Position numbers and translations under genes: made by a program
Source of the DNA: Malurus cyaneus samueli
Lineage: Eukaryota > Chordata > Aves > Passeriformes > Maluridae
Length of the DNA: 64,000 bases
Reading direction: 5' to 3'
NCBI GenBank assembly: GCA_009741485.1
Contig: CM019216.1
Location: forward strand, 46,508,863 to 46,572,862
The notes under the pieces: model-generated
Database searches by the model: none
Told to the model about the DNA's origin: nothing
The model's input: the letters and a program-made list of their open reading frames with translations, nothing else
Shown here: positions 27,481 through 41,700 of the stretch, in pieces
Numbering within the stretch: position 1 is the first letter of the stretch
Layout: each line of letters opens with the position of its first letter

Positions 27481-30400
27481 AAAAGGGATGTTGGGAGGAA
27501 AGACAAAAAAAGGGAAAAAAAAGAAAATACAAAAAAAAAAAAAAACTGTTAGCATATGCTGTGGAACAAGGAGGAAAAAAGCAGGCAAAAGAAACTGTTG
27601 TGTTCATTTATCCAGACACCTGGAAAGGATGGCCAGAATATTCTTACTGCTTTGTTCTTGGTGTGGCTCCCACACTGGGCTGCTGGACCACCTGCCTTGC
27701 TGCTCTTTTAATTTTTAAAATATTAGCTTTGAATGCAGAATACCAACCTCACTTTTTGGCGAAGGTTCAGAAAGACATTATATCAAAAAACTGAGGACTT
27801 CTATGTTCCAAATGATCTGCTGGGAACTCAGCAGGTTTCAACCCATGTTGAAAGTGGCATTTGTTATCACAGAGCTGTGGACAATCTGGGGCTCACACAG
27901 CCTGTGTACTCCTGCCTGGCTCCTGGAGATAAAGCAGAGAGAACGAGGAGAAATAGTGCTCAAATAAGTGTTTGTCTAAGTGCTGATATAATGTGGGTTG
28001 GGTGGTTTGTTATAGAGCTTATGTCAGAGAACTCTGGCTTGTAATTCATTAATCTCTGCTGCTTTAATCCACAGGTGTTTATGAGCCTGCAGCAGCTCTG
28101 GTGTCATGGGCAAACTGGACTCGAGGGGGACTGAAGCACTACAAATAAGGATCACCATCATGTGGACAAGCAGTGCAGAAAAACAGGTGAAGTTGAAAAA
28201 GTGCTCCTAGTAAACACAGTGGCCTTAGGTTGTGAAATAAGAGATTCTTACTGTTTCTTTAAAAATGTTATGCATGTAGCAGTAGCAGCAGGTATAAATT
28301 TCCTTTACTGACCTCTTTTGTGCAAAGGCAGGTAGGCTGAGATTATACCCAAGATTTAGGCATTACACGGTATCTAGGAATTATAGAAGAACAAGATGAA
28401 AATTTTAGAGGCAGATTAGTCAAAATATTCATTAATAGTTGGGCTTTAATTCTTTTGGTGTTATGGGAAAAGGTCATTGTTATAATTTCCTCAAGATCAT
28501 AACTTATAAATACATTACTCCTAATGGCAATAGACAGATATGTGGAACTGAAGTGTAAAGTCATATTAGAAGACAATCAGCAAAATATTGTTATCTATCC
28601 CCATTTTTGTTTAGTCGTTTCAGGAATTTTTGTGTTATTTTCTTTTGCTCCTTCCTTCTCCAATAAACTTCTGGTGTTTACTTGGAAATTTGAGAAACCA
28701 ATATTTTTTCATTAATTCCTCTATAAATCATCTTTTTTAAACTTCTCCTCTATATCAGATTCTAAGACTTGTGTTTCACTTTCTGTCTAACATACAGTTA
28801 GGAACATGTTTTCTATCAAACCATGCAGGTGCTTAATCCCAACATTTTTGTTAGTGAAGGGGGTTAATTTTTTTCCATTCTGAACTCCTTCTCTTTGATG
28901 AACAGCCTATGCTCCTTAAGAGCTTTCATACCTTTCATCTCTAGACAAGGTAGAGAGCTGCATTGCTGCATTTCTGAACATATTTTCTTTAAGAGCATTT
29001 TCTCTTCACAAAAAAATAAATAGCTCTTGCAGAATGAGATGGGATTAGTCACAATTTAAGAGAGTGAGAAATAAAGCAATCTCCTGAATGAATGCTTTCC
29101 TACTGTATGTGGCTAATTAAAATCCATTATTGCTTCCTGTTTGCAAAAGGCAGTTGAGATATGGATTATTGGTGCCTTGTGGATATAGCCTGAAGATAAT
29201 ACTGTAAAGCAGTGAGCAAATTTGCAGCAAGATATCAAATGGTGATAGATCAGTGATGCATATCAGACTGACTGAATGACCAAAATACTGTAAAGAAAAA
29301 CTGATCAGATTCTTATGACACACACCCATAGTTGGCAATGAGGCAGCCAAACACCTGTTTTTACAGGCTTTCATCTTTCTAAAGGTATGAACAATACCTT
29401 CAGAAGGATCTGAGTACATATGGTAATTCACAAAGAATTGGGTGCCAGGCGTTAAGTGGTGCTCCATTTAACAAAGACGTTTCTTTGAGATAGTTCCCAG
29501 GATTTACTATCTGTTGTAGTACTGTTGGAAAAACTACATCCTAGCAAATGTGTAGAGTTAGGACTTTCAATAGATTTTTTTTTCGGATTGAAAAACCTGA
29601 AACCATTTGAGCATTTCAATTTTATAAGGTGTTCAGTCAATAAATTTTTGGCTGTGTAAACATAGCAAGGTATTGCACAGAAAACACCATTTTACAGTAG
29701 GGTAAGAGCTTGTGTACCCCTAGGGGCTGATTGTTGTTGCAAGCAGATGATGCTTTCGTATCCATTGAAACTGCAATTTTAAATTCAGATGGTCTCTGTT
29801 GTGCTCTGATTATTTTATGAAGGGCCCTGCTTTCCAACTCCATGCTGGCATACTAATTTGATAGTTATTTCTTTTCTAATTTCTTAGTCTCAGACCTAAT
29901 CTTTACGCTCCTCCTAATTGTTTTTTATGATTACATTTACTGTTTTAGGTTCTGGTTTCTCTCTGTACCTTAAGTAGCTTTCTGCCAGTGCAGAGTCTTT
30001 GCTACACCATTGTGCACACAGCGTTCACTGCCTGTATTTGCATAATGAGCTAATCTTTGGTGGCTGATTACTTTGCAGAAAGAATTGAACTTTTAACTGA
30101 TAATAATTGCAATCTATCGAACTGCACAGTTACCTCACAAATTATCAAAGTATGTTTGCTAAAAGTTCTGCTGAATTTTATGAGCTCTCTCTCTCCATAT
30201 TGACACCCAGCTAGAAACTTAGCATTCAGCTCTGTCAGAAAGAAAACTAGGATCTTATTAGGTCGGTTTCTGTGGAATTGATCAAAACAAGATATTTCTG
30301 AAAAAGCCCCCAAGCCTGTTCTTTGTTATAGGTAATGATGTGTTTTAATCTAATGTTAGTTTGAGGCCAATACAGAAAAGTATGTATCTTCCCAAGCTAG

Positions 30401-33400
30401 CTTCAAATTGAGTTCTTTGCCTTGTGCACTGAGCTTATAATGCTAAAATTTTCTTTGCAAGCAGAACACCCAAAGCTTTAATTTCTTCAGACAGATTAAA
30501 AACTCTAAAGCTACATATTAACTTATCCATCACATCTAGCCTGAATTCCTCAATTTATTTCTGTGTAAATGATTTAGTAAGTCTTAGCATTGTTTTCTCT
30601 ATTCACAGATGAAACTTTTGAAGTAGAATTTGCAAATAACTTAATATAATCTTAGTGAAATTGTCATTGGGATTAAATAAAACAAAAAGGTGTAAACATT
30701 GGCCTTTACTACACGGCAGAGTGGAATGTTTTTCCTACAGTGATAAAGGGCAGCTAAGTGCCTTGGTCTTTGTGAGCAGCACACCCTTTTTGTGACTGAC
30801 TTTTTCATGAACACACTAACCATGAGATTGCTACTGTATTTCAAGGAATTCTTCATACATTCTCTCCCATGTCCTGAATTTTTTTGGAATGGCAACAGAA
30901 ACTGCTGGTACAAATGCTAAGGAAAAGGATCTTTCCTGAAGATCTTTCATGAGCTAAGGTGGAGGGGGACCAAACATCCTTCTCCATGTTGTGCAGTTGT
31001 GGATCTGCAGCATGGAGAGCTTGATTTGCTTGCCATTGCCCCGCAAGGGGGGATGTGGAATGAGGAACTAAGCACAACTTTTTCATGGCAATAGACATTT
31101 GAAGACATATTTGTGGAGTTATCCTTTCTGTTCACATTTTAAAGTAAGTAACACTCAGAGTATTCACTTTGGGAAAAGCTTCCAGACAGATTTCTGTTAG
31201 AAGATGTGACAACTTTAAAATAGTAGCAGGCTGAAAAAGCTCTTGTGCAAAAAGCCCGTGGCTCTGTGGCTAGTGTGAGGGAAGCTGGAGAAAATCTAAA
31301 CCTGGCTGATCCAAAAACACATTGTAAGACTGCAAAATCAACCTGAATTTATTGTGTCAACTTGGAATTTTGAAGTAATGGTTCAAGTACCCCTTTAGAG
31401 TTACTTACTCGAGTGAACACTTCTGCTCAAAGATAACAAACCCTAAGATGAGTTTGTGATCTTCTACTATTGCAATAATTGTGTAACTTCATTCTTGTTT
31501 TTGAAAAAGGTATAAGTGACATGGGAATACAAGGACCTTAGGGATAGAAACTGGCACCTGCAGGAGACAGTGGAGAAAAGGTTCAAATAGCAAGCTGAAA
31601 TAAAACTATTTGCTAAAGAAAATTTCATGTGGGTCTCAGCTGGGATTTTCCCAAAGGACAACTTTTGTTTTGTTGTAGGTGCTGAGCTTGTTTTCTTAGA
31701 ATTAGAGAGAACATTTTTTTTTTCTAGTTTATTGCACATTTCTAGCTTCTGAAAGGGTCATTTGGAAGACCAGTTCTGACATTTACCTCCTCTGCACTTT
31801 AAAGTCGAGTTAAACTGGCAAACTTACAATCCAGACCATGCTATACTGTAAAGAATGCTAATACATTTCTTTAAAACTCATTCAGTAGCTGAAATTTGTT
31901 GTAGGAATACATTCATGTTGGGGGAAACAAACTATTCTTCCTGTAGGATTTTGGCAGTTTCATCTTCTCTAATGTAACAAATGACAGTTTAAGTGCTTGT
32001 GACACAAGTGGAGGAGACATTTTTCCATGTGTAGAGTATTAGTCATGTTATTGGTTCACCTTGCAACACCAGTGGGGCTCCAACACCCCACCTGCACATC
32101 TAGAAAACAACCCTCACAAAATAAGCTGATGACCTTCTGCTGTTTTAATTATATAAACCAGCTAGTGGAAGATCTGGTAAGAATCAGAGTGGTGCAGCAG
32201 TGAGAGCATTTGTGTCAGAGACAGGGATTACAGAAGGTATCAGCTTATTAGTTTAGCTGCCCGAATGAGCATGTCCCAGGAGTTCTTTATTCCCTTCTTT
32301 CTATAGTGAGTATTATAGTTTAAATAATTCCACATAATTTTGGGGGTCAGTGCTGATGGAAAGGGGGGCTATTTTTTTTGTGGAAGACATTTAAAAGGGT
32401 TTGCCACTCCAAAAAGGATCACTGTGCTTTTGGACAATATTTGATGAAGCTTTTCATCAAAAGTTTGAGGCAAACAGTGCCATTATTATTCACCACAGAG
32501 GATGAGCCAGCAGCTTCAGGGTGGAAGATATTACCATTTTCCTGAGGATAGCCTATTGGTGTTGCAGGATGTTGTCCATAGCTGTTTGAAACTCCATCCT
32601 CACAGATGAAAAGAGCTGGCACTAAGAATAGCCAGACAGGTACCTGCAGCAATGTCACGGGGTAAAAACAGAACAGTGATTGTAAAAAACACTTCACTGA
32701 GATTCTCTCACTCCTTCAGTTCAGGATATTTTGGAAGCTTCAAATCTTACCGCATGTTGAAGGTTAAGGCACTTATTCAGGATATAAAATTAGTTTTTCT
32801 GAGGGAGAAAGCTGCATGACTACAAGTGACTTGGCTGAAAAGTCATCAAATATAATTTTTATGGGTGTCTGAAAGGGTTGGGATATCTAGAGACCACGGT
32901 TTCCACTCACTTCCATGTTCTGTACAAAATTAATTTCCAACAAATATATGAATGACTCCAAAGTGATTTAGACAGATGGTCTAACTGGCTTGATGGGTCT
33001 ATAATTTCCCTCAGAAGGAATTTCTTGCCAAAATTTTATTTGTTCCAAACTTTGGTTTCCTATTTTCTAACAGAAGGCTTTTCTCTGTTGATTTAGAGCT
33101 AGAGGAAAAAGGCCATTATAACCAAACATCATCCTGAATCAACAAGGGGAATAAGTTCTTTTGAAGCAGAAATCTTTACCTAGAAAATCCATGACAGAAA
33201 TTGTGATACTACACACATTATGGCATTGTTCACAACAGTGGGTTTTACAAATGAATAAAAGTTGATCTGAAAACCCAAACCAACCACCCTTGTAATTTGC
33301 CTTCTAAGTGAAAGTTGTGTGACAGTAGCTAGTCTTGATAATTCAAAAAATTTACCTTATCTAAACCATTAAATTTTGAGGAGGGGGAAATTCAAATGGA

Positions 33401-36400
33401 TTGTTGTGCTCTAAACTAAAGCAGCATTTTAAAAGCTGAGTCAAATTTTAAAGGAGTTAATTCTCACAACATGGATGAATCTGATATAATGACAGCCTTT
33501 GAGTTACAGCAGAGAAAATACTGTGCACAGATGAAATCTTTTGAGAGAGTAAACACTGATTTCTTTGAAATGGTTAATTTCCCTTGGAGTTTTTATTTCT
33601 GTGGTGTTTGTTTCCTTAAAAGCCTACTCCAAAAAAGATTGCTTTCCTCATTCATCATTTTAGGCGAATTGCATGTATTCTTCTTGTCTTGTTCTATTTC
33701 TGAACAGGAAACTGACCTTATGTAATATTAGTCAGGTGTCAGTTCCTGATTTAACACCATCTAAACTAATTTTTCAAACCATGTTGATATCTCCCTAAGC
33801 AGCACTACTCTGTGTATTATGCTTTAAGACATTTTGTTTTTCGTGATGAAACAGAATCAAACAACATTATGCTCTGGAGCTGTGGGACTTTTTTAATTTA
33901 CTGGTGTTTTGGTATCAGAGGAACCGGGAACATTTTTTTTCCATGATACACTGCTGATTATACAAAACTTTTTGAATCAGTTCTTGGTAGGTGAAGTAAT
34001 AAAACTAGTACCTCATTCATGTTGTGAAACTTTAAAAAACGTTCTCCTTTAGCTTAGGTTTTGAACAAAAGGGAAATCTGAAAGGACAGGATCTGTGCAC
34101 ATGGAAATGTCATTTTAAATTATTGGAAACTAGCTTGAGTAATCTAGCTTTGAAGAGTTGTATCTGTCTACTCATGTATGATCATTTAGTAAACAAAATG
34201 CCAGAAGTGTCATAAATATAGTCCATTGATTTGCAAAAATAGCACAAACACTGAGCTCTCTAAATTAATTCCTTATGGGACATAAATGATAGTTACTTCT
34301 CCTGGCACAAATACACTGTTACATTTCAAACAAGTTTTGAATTTTTATCTGCTCAAACTAGTTACAATTATATCTCCAGTTTTAGTCCAAAGTGATACAA
34401 AGGTGGATATTATGATTTGAAACGGAAAATGTATGCGGTCATTACCATCTCTTCTTGAATTCTTTAAATACTTTTTGCTATTCTACATGAGATTTCTCCA
34501 TCTCTACTACTTTGTGTTGGTTTTCTGCAGTGGTTTTTTTAATGGTTTGCCTAAAATATATCAGAGAACTGAATGAGATCATGTACCATTGATACTAACT
34601 AAATTATATTTTTTAATATATTTTAGCGACCGAAAAGTGAGATTGCAGAGTTAACTCATTGTATAATTTGGGCTGTGGAACTTGGAATAGATCCTGTTGT
34701 TTAGAATCACGTGTTCTATGATAGCGTGTAACTCAAAAAAACAGATCATGTCTAACAATATTGATCTACTGATTTATTATCTAAAAAGTAACTTTGTTCA
34801 ACTGATAAATTATCTGCATTGTAAAAGGACAATGTCTACAAGTATGTTACCATAGATTCTTGTTCCATTCTTGTTGGCAATGTGCTTTTCTTCTTAGGGG
34901 GTTGGGATGAGGGGAAAGATATTTGGCTACATTAAGACGTCAGAAATCTCCACATAGGAGATCACAGACAGTGAGCAAATCCCCTTCTAACAGTCTAACC
35001 TAGCAATTTTCTCCTCAATGACTGATTACACTACACCTCTCAGGACCTGAAGCTGTGTGACAGTCATCAAATATCCATCAGTTTTGTAGTCATCTGGAAA
35101 TGGATTATAATTCTCACTTCACTGGATATGTTGCAGTTTCTGATCCTGATTGATTGCAACTCCTGTTATGTGTTCTTGTACTGGTTTGGGTAAGCCTAAT
35201 GAACCAGTCATTTTCTTAAGAAAGGAATTGCTTTCAGTGGTTGGTTTTCAGTAACAATTAACAAAAATGCCTTTTTTCTCAATTATTTAGACTTTGTTTC
35301 CTTCCTCGGGAAGCTGCTGTAACTCACTGGTGACTGAGGGGGCTGCAGAAATCTGAGCATTGCTCTCAGCAGGGACAGAGGGAACACAAATGCTGAAACT
35401 GCACTGATTCTAATTCCATTCTGCTTGCCACATTTCTCGGCATGCTTGAAGCATCATGCCTGTATTGAAAAATGCAAATGACTGAAGAGAATACATGTTC
35501 ACTACTACTTATCTGGACAAGCAATAAGGACAATTCCCAGGTTGGAGGTGGTGAAATGCAGAGACTGGCTACAATGAAAAGCATTGTCACTACTGTGCAC
35601 TACAGCACAACAGCTTTGCATGCAGTCTGCCATTTCCTAACTCCCTTCTGCATGCCAGCTCACTTACCAGGATCTTTTAATGTTACTCAAACTCAGCCCC
35701 TCTGAAAATCTATGGACTATTGCCATGGATTAGCTAAAAAGCACTTTAAGGCAACACAAAATGGTTTAGAAAAGCTGAAACTTTACATCTATTGTCTTAG
35801 TGACTAAGCTGGATGTGTTAATGTAGCCAAACACAGAGTTTAGAGCGCAACTGTTTACCATTGATCTACCTTTTGTCCTACCACATCTAAAATATTTTAA
35901 GTTTCTACTTGCTTCCACTGCCAGTATTTCTCTTGTTGCATGAACACTATATATAGTACTGGAGAAACTCTTTCCACCAGCAGAACTGTCATTTTTACAA
36001 AATAAAAGGTAAGCATTATTGTACTTTTTTAGAAAGGTACTCAAAAGTTTCCAGAAATAAAATAATTTGGCAAAAAGCAACCGGGCAGACATGAAGAGGT
36101 AAAAAATGGTTTTGGGTATTACTGATTTTTATCCCAAAGGCTGAGTCATGCTGCAGAGACTAGATAAAGGAGGTAGTTTGGAAACTGCATGTTTTAGAAA
36201 TAATACATATGTTTCTATCCAGCATGGCATGGTCAAGGGGCTATGACAGACAGGTAGAGGTAGCAGTGCATATTTGGGAGGGTCATATCTTTCTACAACT
36301 GGCGTTGCAGTTTTTCCAAGTTGGAAATTTATTTAGTGTCCTGTTTTGGGGATTTCACACCATTATGTTTGTTTTAAATCAAGTTTAGTTACACATTTTA

Positions 36401-38099
36401 GGTACAAGCACGAAAATACTTCTTATCCCTTAGTGCTTGGGCTGTCACTTGGGATGGGAAACAATGAGACAGCTGAAAAATAACGGAGAAAAAGCCTGAA
36501 AGGTAAATACAGTCATGATGGAAAACAAGGAAGAAACAGCTGGAAGAGGCAACCAGAAAAATACAATAGATTTAGAGATATTTTACTGAGCTGTAGATAG
36601 TTTCTAACTCCCTGAAAGAAAATAGGGAGCTGAATGGAGAAATTTATATATAAAGCAGCAAGGCTGGATTAGGGGAGTCTTCAGACTGGAGGTAATTTAG
36701 CATGTGAGCATGTCTTCAGATATCTGTTGCTAAAATGGGCATTTGTTTTCAGACTGACATTTATCTAAACATGTGACTGGTTTCCCCATCACTTCAAGCT
36801 CTATTTCAGTCTACTTGGAACATGTGTCAATGTTATAGGCAGAATTTTATATTATTACCAGGTATTAAAATTTAGCATTTCCATAGTATTTTCATGCACT
36901 AAATATTTAATGGATGTTCTCTAATTAATCATCTCAGCATATATGGACTGTATGAAAATGTAGCTGGTTTGCAGATGGGGAAATTGCAGTTGATTGAATT
37001 TGCTGGAGGCAATGGAAAAACTACTTTTATCAGTAACAATGCTTGATAGGATGTTTGCTTTCTACTATTTTTATTTGACTTTTCCTTCTGGTTATTGTGT
37101 ATTGTACCTCTTTAGATCAATTTGATGCAATAGTGATGAAAGTTGAATATTGAGGGTCAGCTCTGCAGAACTTCTCTCTTATTTGTTGGGGGACAAGGAA
37201 TACAAAATGAACTATTTATATGGCAAGGGTCCCTGGGTTACTCATATGCCTTATCACAAGAGCCTATTTTCCTGAAAAATTTCTGCTGCTGCTAAAGGAA
37301 GTGATGACTAACTTCATAATGGATAATTTAATCAAACACGGTCTGTCTAGAAAAATGTATATATTAGCATTCTTCTGTTATTCACCACCTGCATGTTTCT
37401 TATTTGTTGTTTCTTGGTCTGAGATATATGCCAAAAGAAGGTTATTAAAAAAATAAAAAAGAGTCTGCTATTAAGGTGAAATGAATAGATATTATGGGAG
37501 TCATAACATTTATTGGCCTCAGTGACAGGCAAATACTTGGTTCCATCAGTTCTTGTCATAATTTTTTCCTCATACTTGCCAGTTTCTTTTATTAATGTAG
37601 CTGAGCTAACACAGATCACAAAAGTCAAAAAATATTTAAAACATATCTTTGATAGACAGGGAAAAAAAAGGTAAACTTGTGAACTTATGAAATGCACAGT
37701 CAGGAAAACAAATTAGTGGCAAAACCTTTGTCAGTGTTCACTCTTAGGTTGCAATTCACTTTCACTGCAGGTTCTAATGTGTTTTACAATTTGAATTTGG
37801 GTATGTGCTCATTTTGTGTATGTTTATTAACTTTATCTAGCAAAGTTGTTTTTTAGGAAATTTGCAGTAATGTTTAGCTTGTCTCCCAGCAATGTGGTAA
37901 TAATATTAGAAAAGTCTAAATTCAACATTTGTGGTTTCTGTTGGACTTCCAAAACACTTGTATATCATGAATTTTTAATAAAAATATTTTGAGATTCTAG
38001 ACATTCTGTAAAAAAGTTATTGCAGATGTTGACAAAACATGATATTTTCCTTATTTCTTAAATGAAATAACATTTTTTAAAGATTCTAATTCCATTTAG

Positions 38100-38671
38100 A
38101 CACAAAAGCTAATAACACTTTATTACATAAAATTATTTCTTTTTAAAAAAGACAGGAATATTAAGTCTTTTTCATTACATGTATTCAAACATCCCATTTT
38201 CTCAATATTATCCACAAAATCAGAACAGAGAATTTGGCTTTCATTTGTTGACTTTTCATGTACATGAATATACACTAGCAATTGTTTCTAAATATTAATT
38301 AAAAAATCCCTTTGTCAGACCCAAGCAAAATATGAAGGCTTTAGGATAGTGCTAAAAGGAGATGACAATGACCTGAGAATGAGTTCAAGGCTTTAAAGGA
38401 AGATACCTCAGCATCCTACAGGTGGCTTCTGGAGCTGCCTTCTGCTAACTGAAAATGAGGCTGTGCATGTAATCTATCTGGGAAAATTTGGTTGGCAAAC
38501 TTAGGTTGTGTCCTTTTGACAAACTATATTCTGAAAACACTTCTCATTTTTTTTACAGTATGTACAAACAGCCTGGCTGCTTTGAGGTGAGATTGAGGTT
38601 TCAGTCAATCAATCAGCATCCTTTTAAAGGATGCAACCAAAACTGTAAAATAAAGTGTGTGTGTGTTTCAT
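38100..38671 (-). other. TBC1D32: Probable 3' UTR of TBC1D32 with poly(A) signal
   Basis: Sequence downstream of the TAG. On the minus strand the first AATAAA (read as TTTATT on the plus strand) is at 38124-38119, about 550 bases after the stop. I saw no ATTAAA variant before it. A short GT run at 38667-38654 on the plus strand lies just after the stop. The 3' end near 38100 is inferred from the hexamer only. Confidence 0.55.
38119..38124 (-). terminator. Candidate polyadenylation signal AATAAA
   Basis: This is the first canonical hexamer on the minus strand after the TBC1D32 stop codon. Its use is inferred from position; no transcript end can be seen. Confidence 0.5.
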
Positions 38672-38791
38672 CTATGTATTCTGTGCCCTTATGGTCCTCA
38701 TGTCTTTCAGCAGCATTGGTCTGTAGATCTCCTCCAAGCTTTCCATGTAGTCTAAATAATCACTCACTCGAAATCCATGGAGCGCTTCCTC
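38672..38791 (-). CDS. TBC1D32: TBC1D32 last coding exon with stop codon
   Basis: Begins after the acceptor TATTTGTGCAG and encodes [20 protein letters not shown] followed by [19 protein letters not shown] and TAG. It enters in phase 0 from the 41240-41052 exon. These 39 residues follow the TBC-like domain and match the conserved C-terminal tail of BROMI as I recall it. The open frame continues upstream to 38914, but that part is intronic: it is the pyrimidine-rich tract before the acceptor. Confidence 0.96.
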   Translation of the reverse strand, partial: EEALHGFRVSDYLDYMESLEEIYRPMLLKDMRTIRAQNT

Positions 38792-41700
38792 CTGCACAAA
38801 TATACATACAAAGCACTTATTAGTTAGACAAAAAAAAAATAAAAATGCACAACTCAAGTTTAATGAATTCCAAGCTCCTAAAGATGTTTTATTTAGAAAG
38901 AAAAGATTTGGCAATAACTGCTTCCAGACAGTTTTTTTTCCCCTAATAACAGACTTGGTATCAGAGAATGTTATTTCATAGGGACATTGTTTACCTCATT
39001 TTTTGGAGAATATGTCACTGAAGATTTTTAAGAAAAACAAAGTAAGCTTTAAGAAGGGAAAGGCAGTACTAAAATATTCTTTTGAAAGAAGATTTCTACA
39101 CCAGCACATGGCATAAGTTTATTAGTGTGGTGCTTATATCGAGCTAGAGTCTAAAAAAAACCAGTAGATGTATATTTTTAAAATCAATGATAAAGGAAGA
39201 TCTTTATGAAGTGCTTAAATAAAACCAGAAAAAACTGTTCTGCACCACTACAAGTGAATAATTCGTACTAATCTCAAAACACAGAACATAAGAAAGTGCC
39301 CTCAGGGAAAAGAATCAAACAGATAATGTTCCTTCAGATGGCTACTATATTACAAGGATAAAGAAGATGCACCACAGAACACAGAATCCTGCAGAACAGT
39401 TAGGTAAAAAGGGTTAATTTGTTGCTGTGGTGTAGTCATCATCTACTACTCAGTATTACCACTGTTGGCAGCTTGTGCTGCAAAAAAACTCTCTGGAGCC
39501 AGACAGTCTCTGTGGATACAAGTTGTACCGGTGGTATACTAACTGTGAATCTCTGCTAAGTAGAATTCTCCTGAGAACATCTACTCAGGCCTGGAAAACT
39601 GCACTTCATCTGAGCAGGAATTCAAAACGGTTTTTATATTTTTTCTCCTCTACACAGACACAAAGCAAAACTAAGATTTTACCTTCCAAATTGCTTCTCA
39701 TGCACTGTGAGAAGGCTGACCACGGTGGAATACTAAATATAAATATATATAACTGGAATTGAATGGCAGGTAGTGACAGGACAAGGGAGAATGACTTCAA
39801 ACTCAAAGAGGGTATATTTAGATTACATATGAGGAAGAACTTTATTCTGAGGATGGTGAGGCACTGAAACAGGTTGTGCAAAGAAGTTGTGGATGTCCCA
39901 TTCCTGGAAGTGTTCAGGCCAGGTTCAATGGGGCTATGAGCAATGTGCTGTAGTGAAAGATGGATTGGAACTAGATGTTGTTTAAAGTTCTTTCCAACCC
40001 AAACCATTTTATAGTTAAATTATTTTTTAGTTTCTATTAAGATTTATCAAAAGCAAGAGTACAAGTTAAGTATGTTTCTTTTTTATCCACAGTGGTCAAT
40101 CAGTGAATTGCAAGTTTGCAATATTGCAGTATTGCATTAATTTACATTCTTTTCTCATTAATTTAACAGTACCATGCCAAACCTTTAGCCTGTTTATAAT
40201 GTATATGGCAACATACAAATTCTCTCTTCTATGATTTACATATACTGTCCAACAATGCCAGTTTTTAAGTCACGTTGCAGTTTTTAAGATGCAGTTTTTA
40301 AGTCACGTTGTCCAAAAACAGGGAAAACAAAACAATACATTCATTAGACTGTGTACCAAACATTGTCAAAGAAACTGATTGGGGTGAGATATTTTTTACA
40401 TTCAAGAATACGTAAGTTGGATGCAAACCAGTCAGACAACTATTATTCTTAGGACAAACCAAGATGCAGATACGTAGTTCTCAAAAGGATTTTGACAGGT
40501 GAAAAAAGACTAGAGAAAAAGACAAAAATGTCTTTCTGAGGGTACGATACTCTATGACTGAAGCTGTAGCTAAGCACTACCCTGCAAAAAACTCCAAACC
40601 CAAACATAATTTATAATAGGGAAAGAATATGTAATGGTGAGGCTGGTTGAGTAGTAACTGGCATCTCTTCAAAATACCAGCTCACTCAGCTTTGTGTCAC
40701 ATCTCTTCTAGCTTCAGTAAGAGAGCAGTGTGCAAATGCACTTTTCTGGAGAGCACCTCATTCAATGAGATTGAGTCCACATACAGAGAACTGAATCAAA
40801 TGCTCTCATGACTAAATGTAGCTATTTTCTTTGCTCGTGAAGGGAGCTGCTCAGTACAAAATGCAGGAAAGCTATTTTCTGGAAATATTATACACAGTTT
40901 CCTGACAGGCAACAAATCAAATTAAAGTATTATTTGACTCAAAATCACTAAGAGAAATTCAGTAAGAGTTTCAGATGAAGCAATGCTTGTCCTCAGCATT
41001 CAAAGCTTTGCTTATGCTCAACAGTTGAAAAATTAAAAAAGAAACCCTTACTTTAAGAAAAACCTGAAGATCTCGGTCTTCAGTGTGCTTCAGGATGTCT
41101 TGCTGTAGGTGTCTGAACACAGAAATACACATATATATTTGATAATCAGGACCAAGGAGAATACATATGGCAATGTAGTGACAGATCTCACTCCAGTCCA
41201 GGTAATTCCAGAAACACTGAGTTATCCATTGCAGACAGATCTAGATGAAAATGAAATTATATATGATTAAATCATTCTATACATTCAGTCATAATTGATC
41301 AGATTTATCTCTTTTCTATACTAAAGAACATTTTCTCTGCAACATTACTGTAGCTGTGAAAAAAAGAAAGTATAAAAGGAGCCATGATTCACCATTTTTT
41401 GAAGCAGGGCCTCTGAACAGACTCCTAATGAGTTGGACGAAACATAACAACCTGCATCCATGCATCTCATTTATATGAGTATATTCCAGCAACTCCTGAG
41501 GTTGAGAGATAAAAGTTCAATGAAAGCAAGGGGGATCTTTTTCAAGATTTTGTTTTAAATGTGGCCTAAAGGGCCAATGATGAACGTATGTTCAATGTGG
41601 GTTTTCTTTACAATAAAAGTAGTTCTCCACATTATAAATGTACGTTAGGCCCTTCCCTAAGACACGTTTTCATTTAATGAAGTGAGTGTGAACACAGGGA

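Larger units (their letters stand above)
25931..38099. other. Intergenic sequence downstream of TBC1D32
   Basis: Unique AT-rich sequence with the 27.2 kb A-rich tract and a possible LTR remnant at 27.4 kb. One exon-like open segment at 32643-32419 on the minus strand is discussed as a finding. No other gene signal. Confidence 0.65.
38792..41051 (-). other. TBC1D32: TBC1D32 intron (2.26 kb)
   Basis: Intron between the last two coding exons, with donor GTAAGG at 41051 and acceptor GTGCAG ending at 38792. It contains a sense-oriented (plus) CR1 3' fragment at about 39761-40015 and a short triplicated motif at 40260-40310. No other coding signal was recognised. Confidence 0.85.

Noticed and set aside
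39606..40007. 133-codon minus-strand open frame
   Set aside because: Lies over the CR1 3' fragment in antisense; not a gene.
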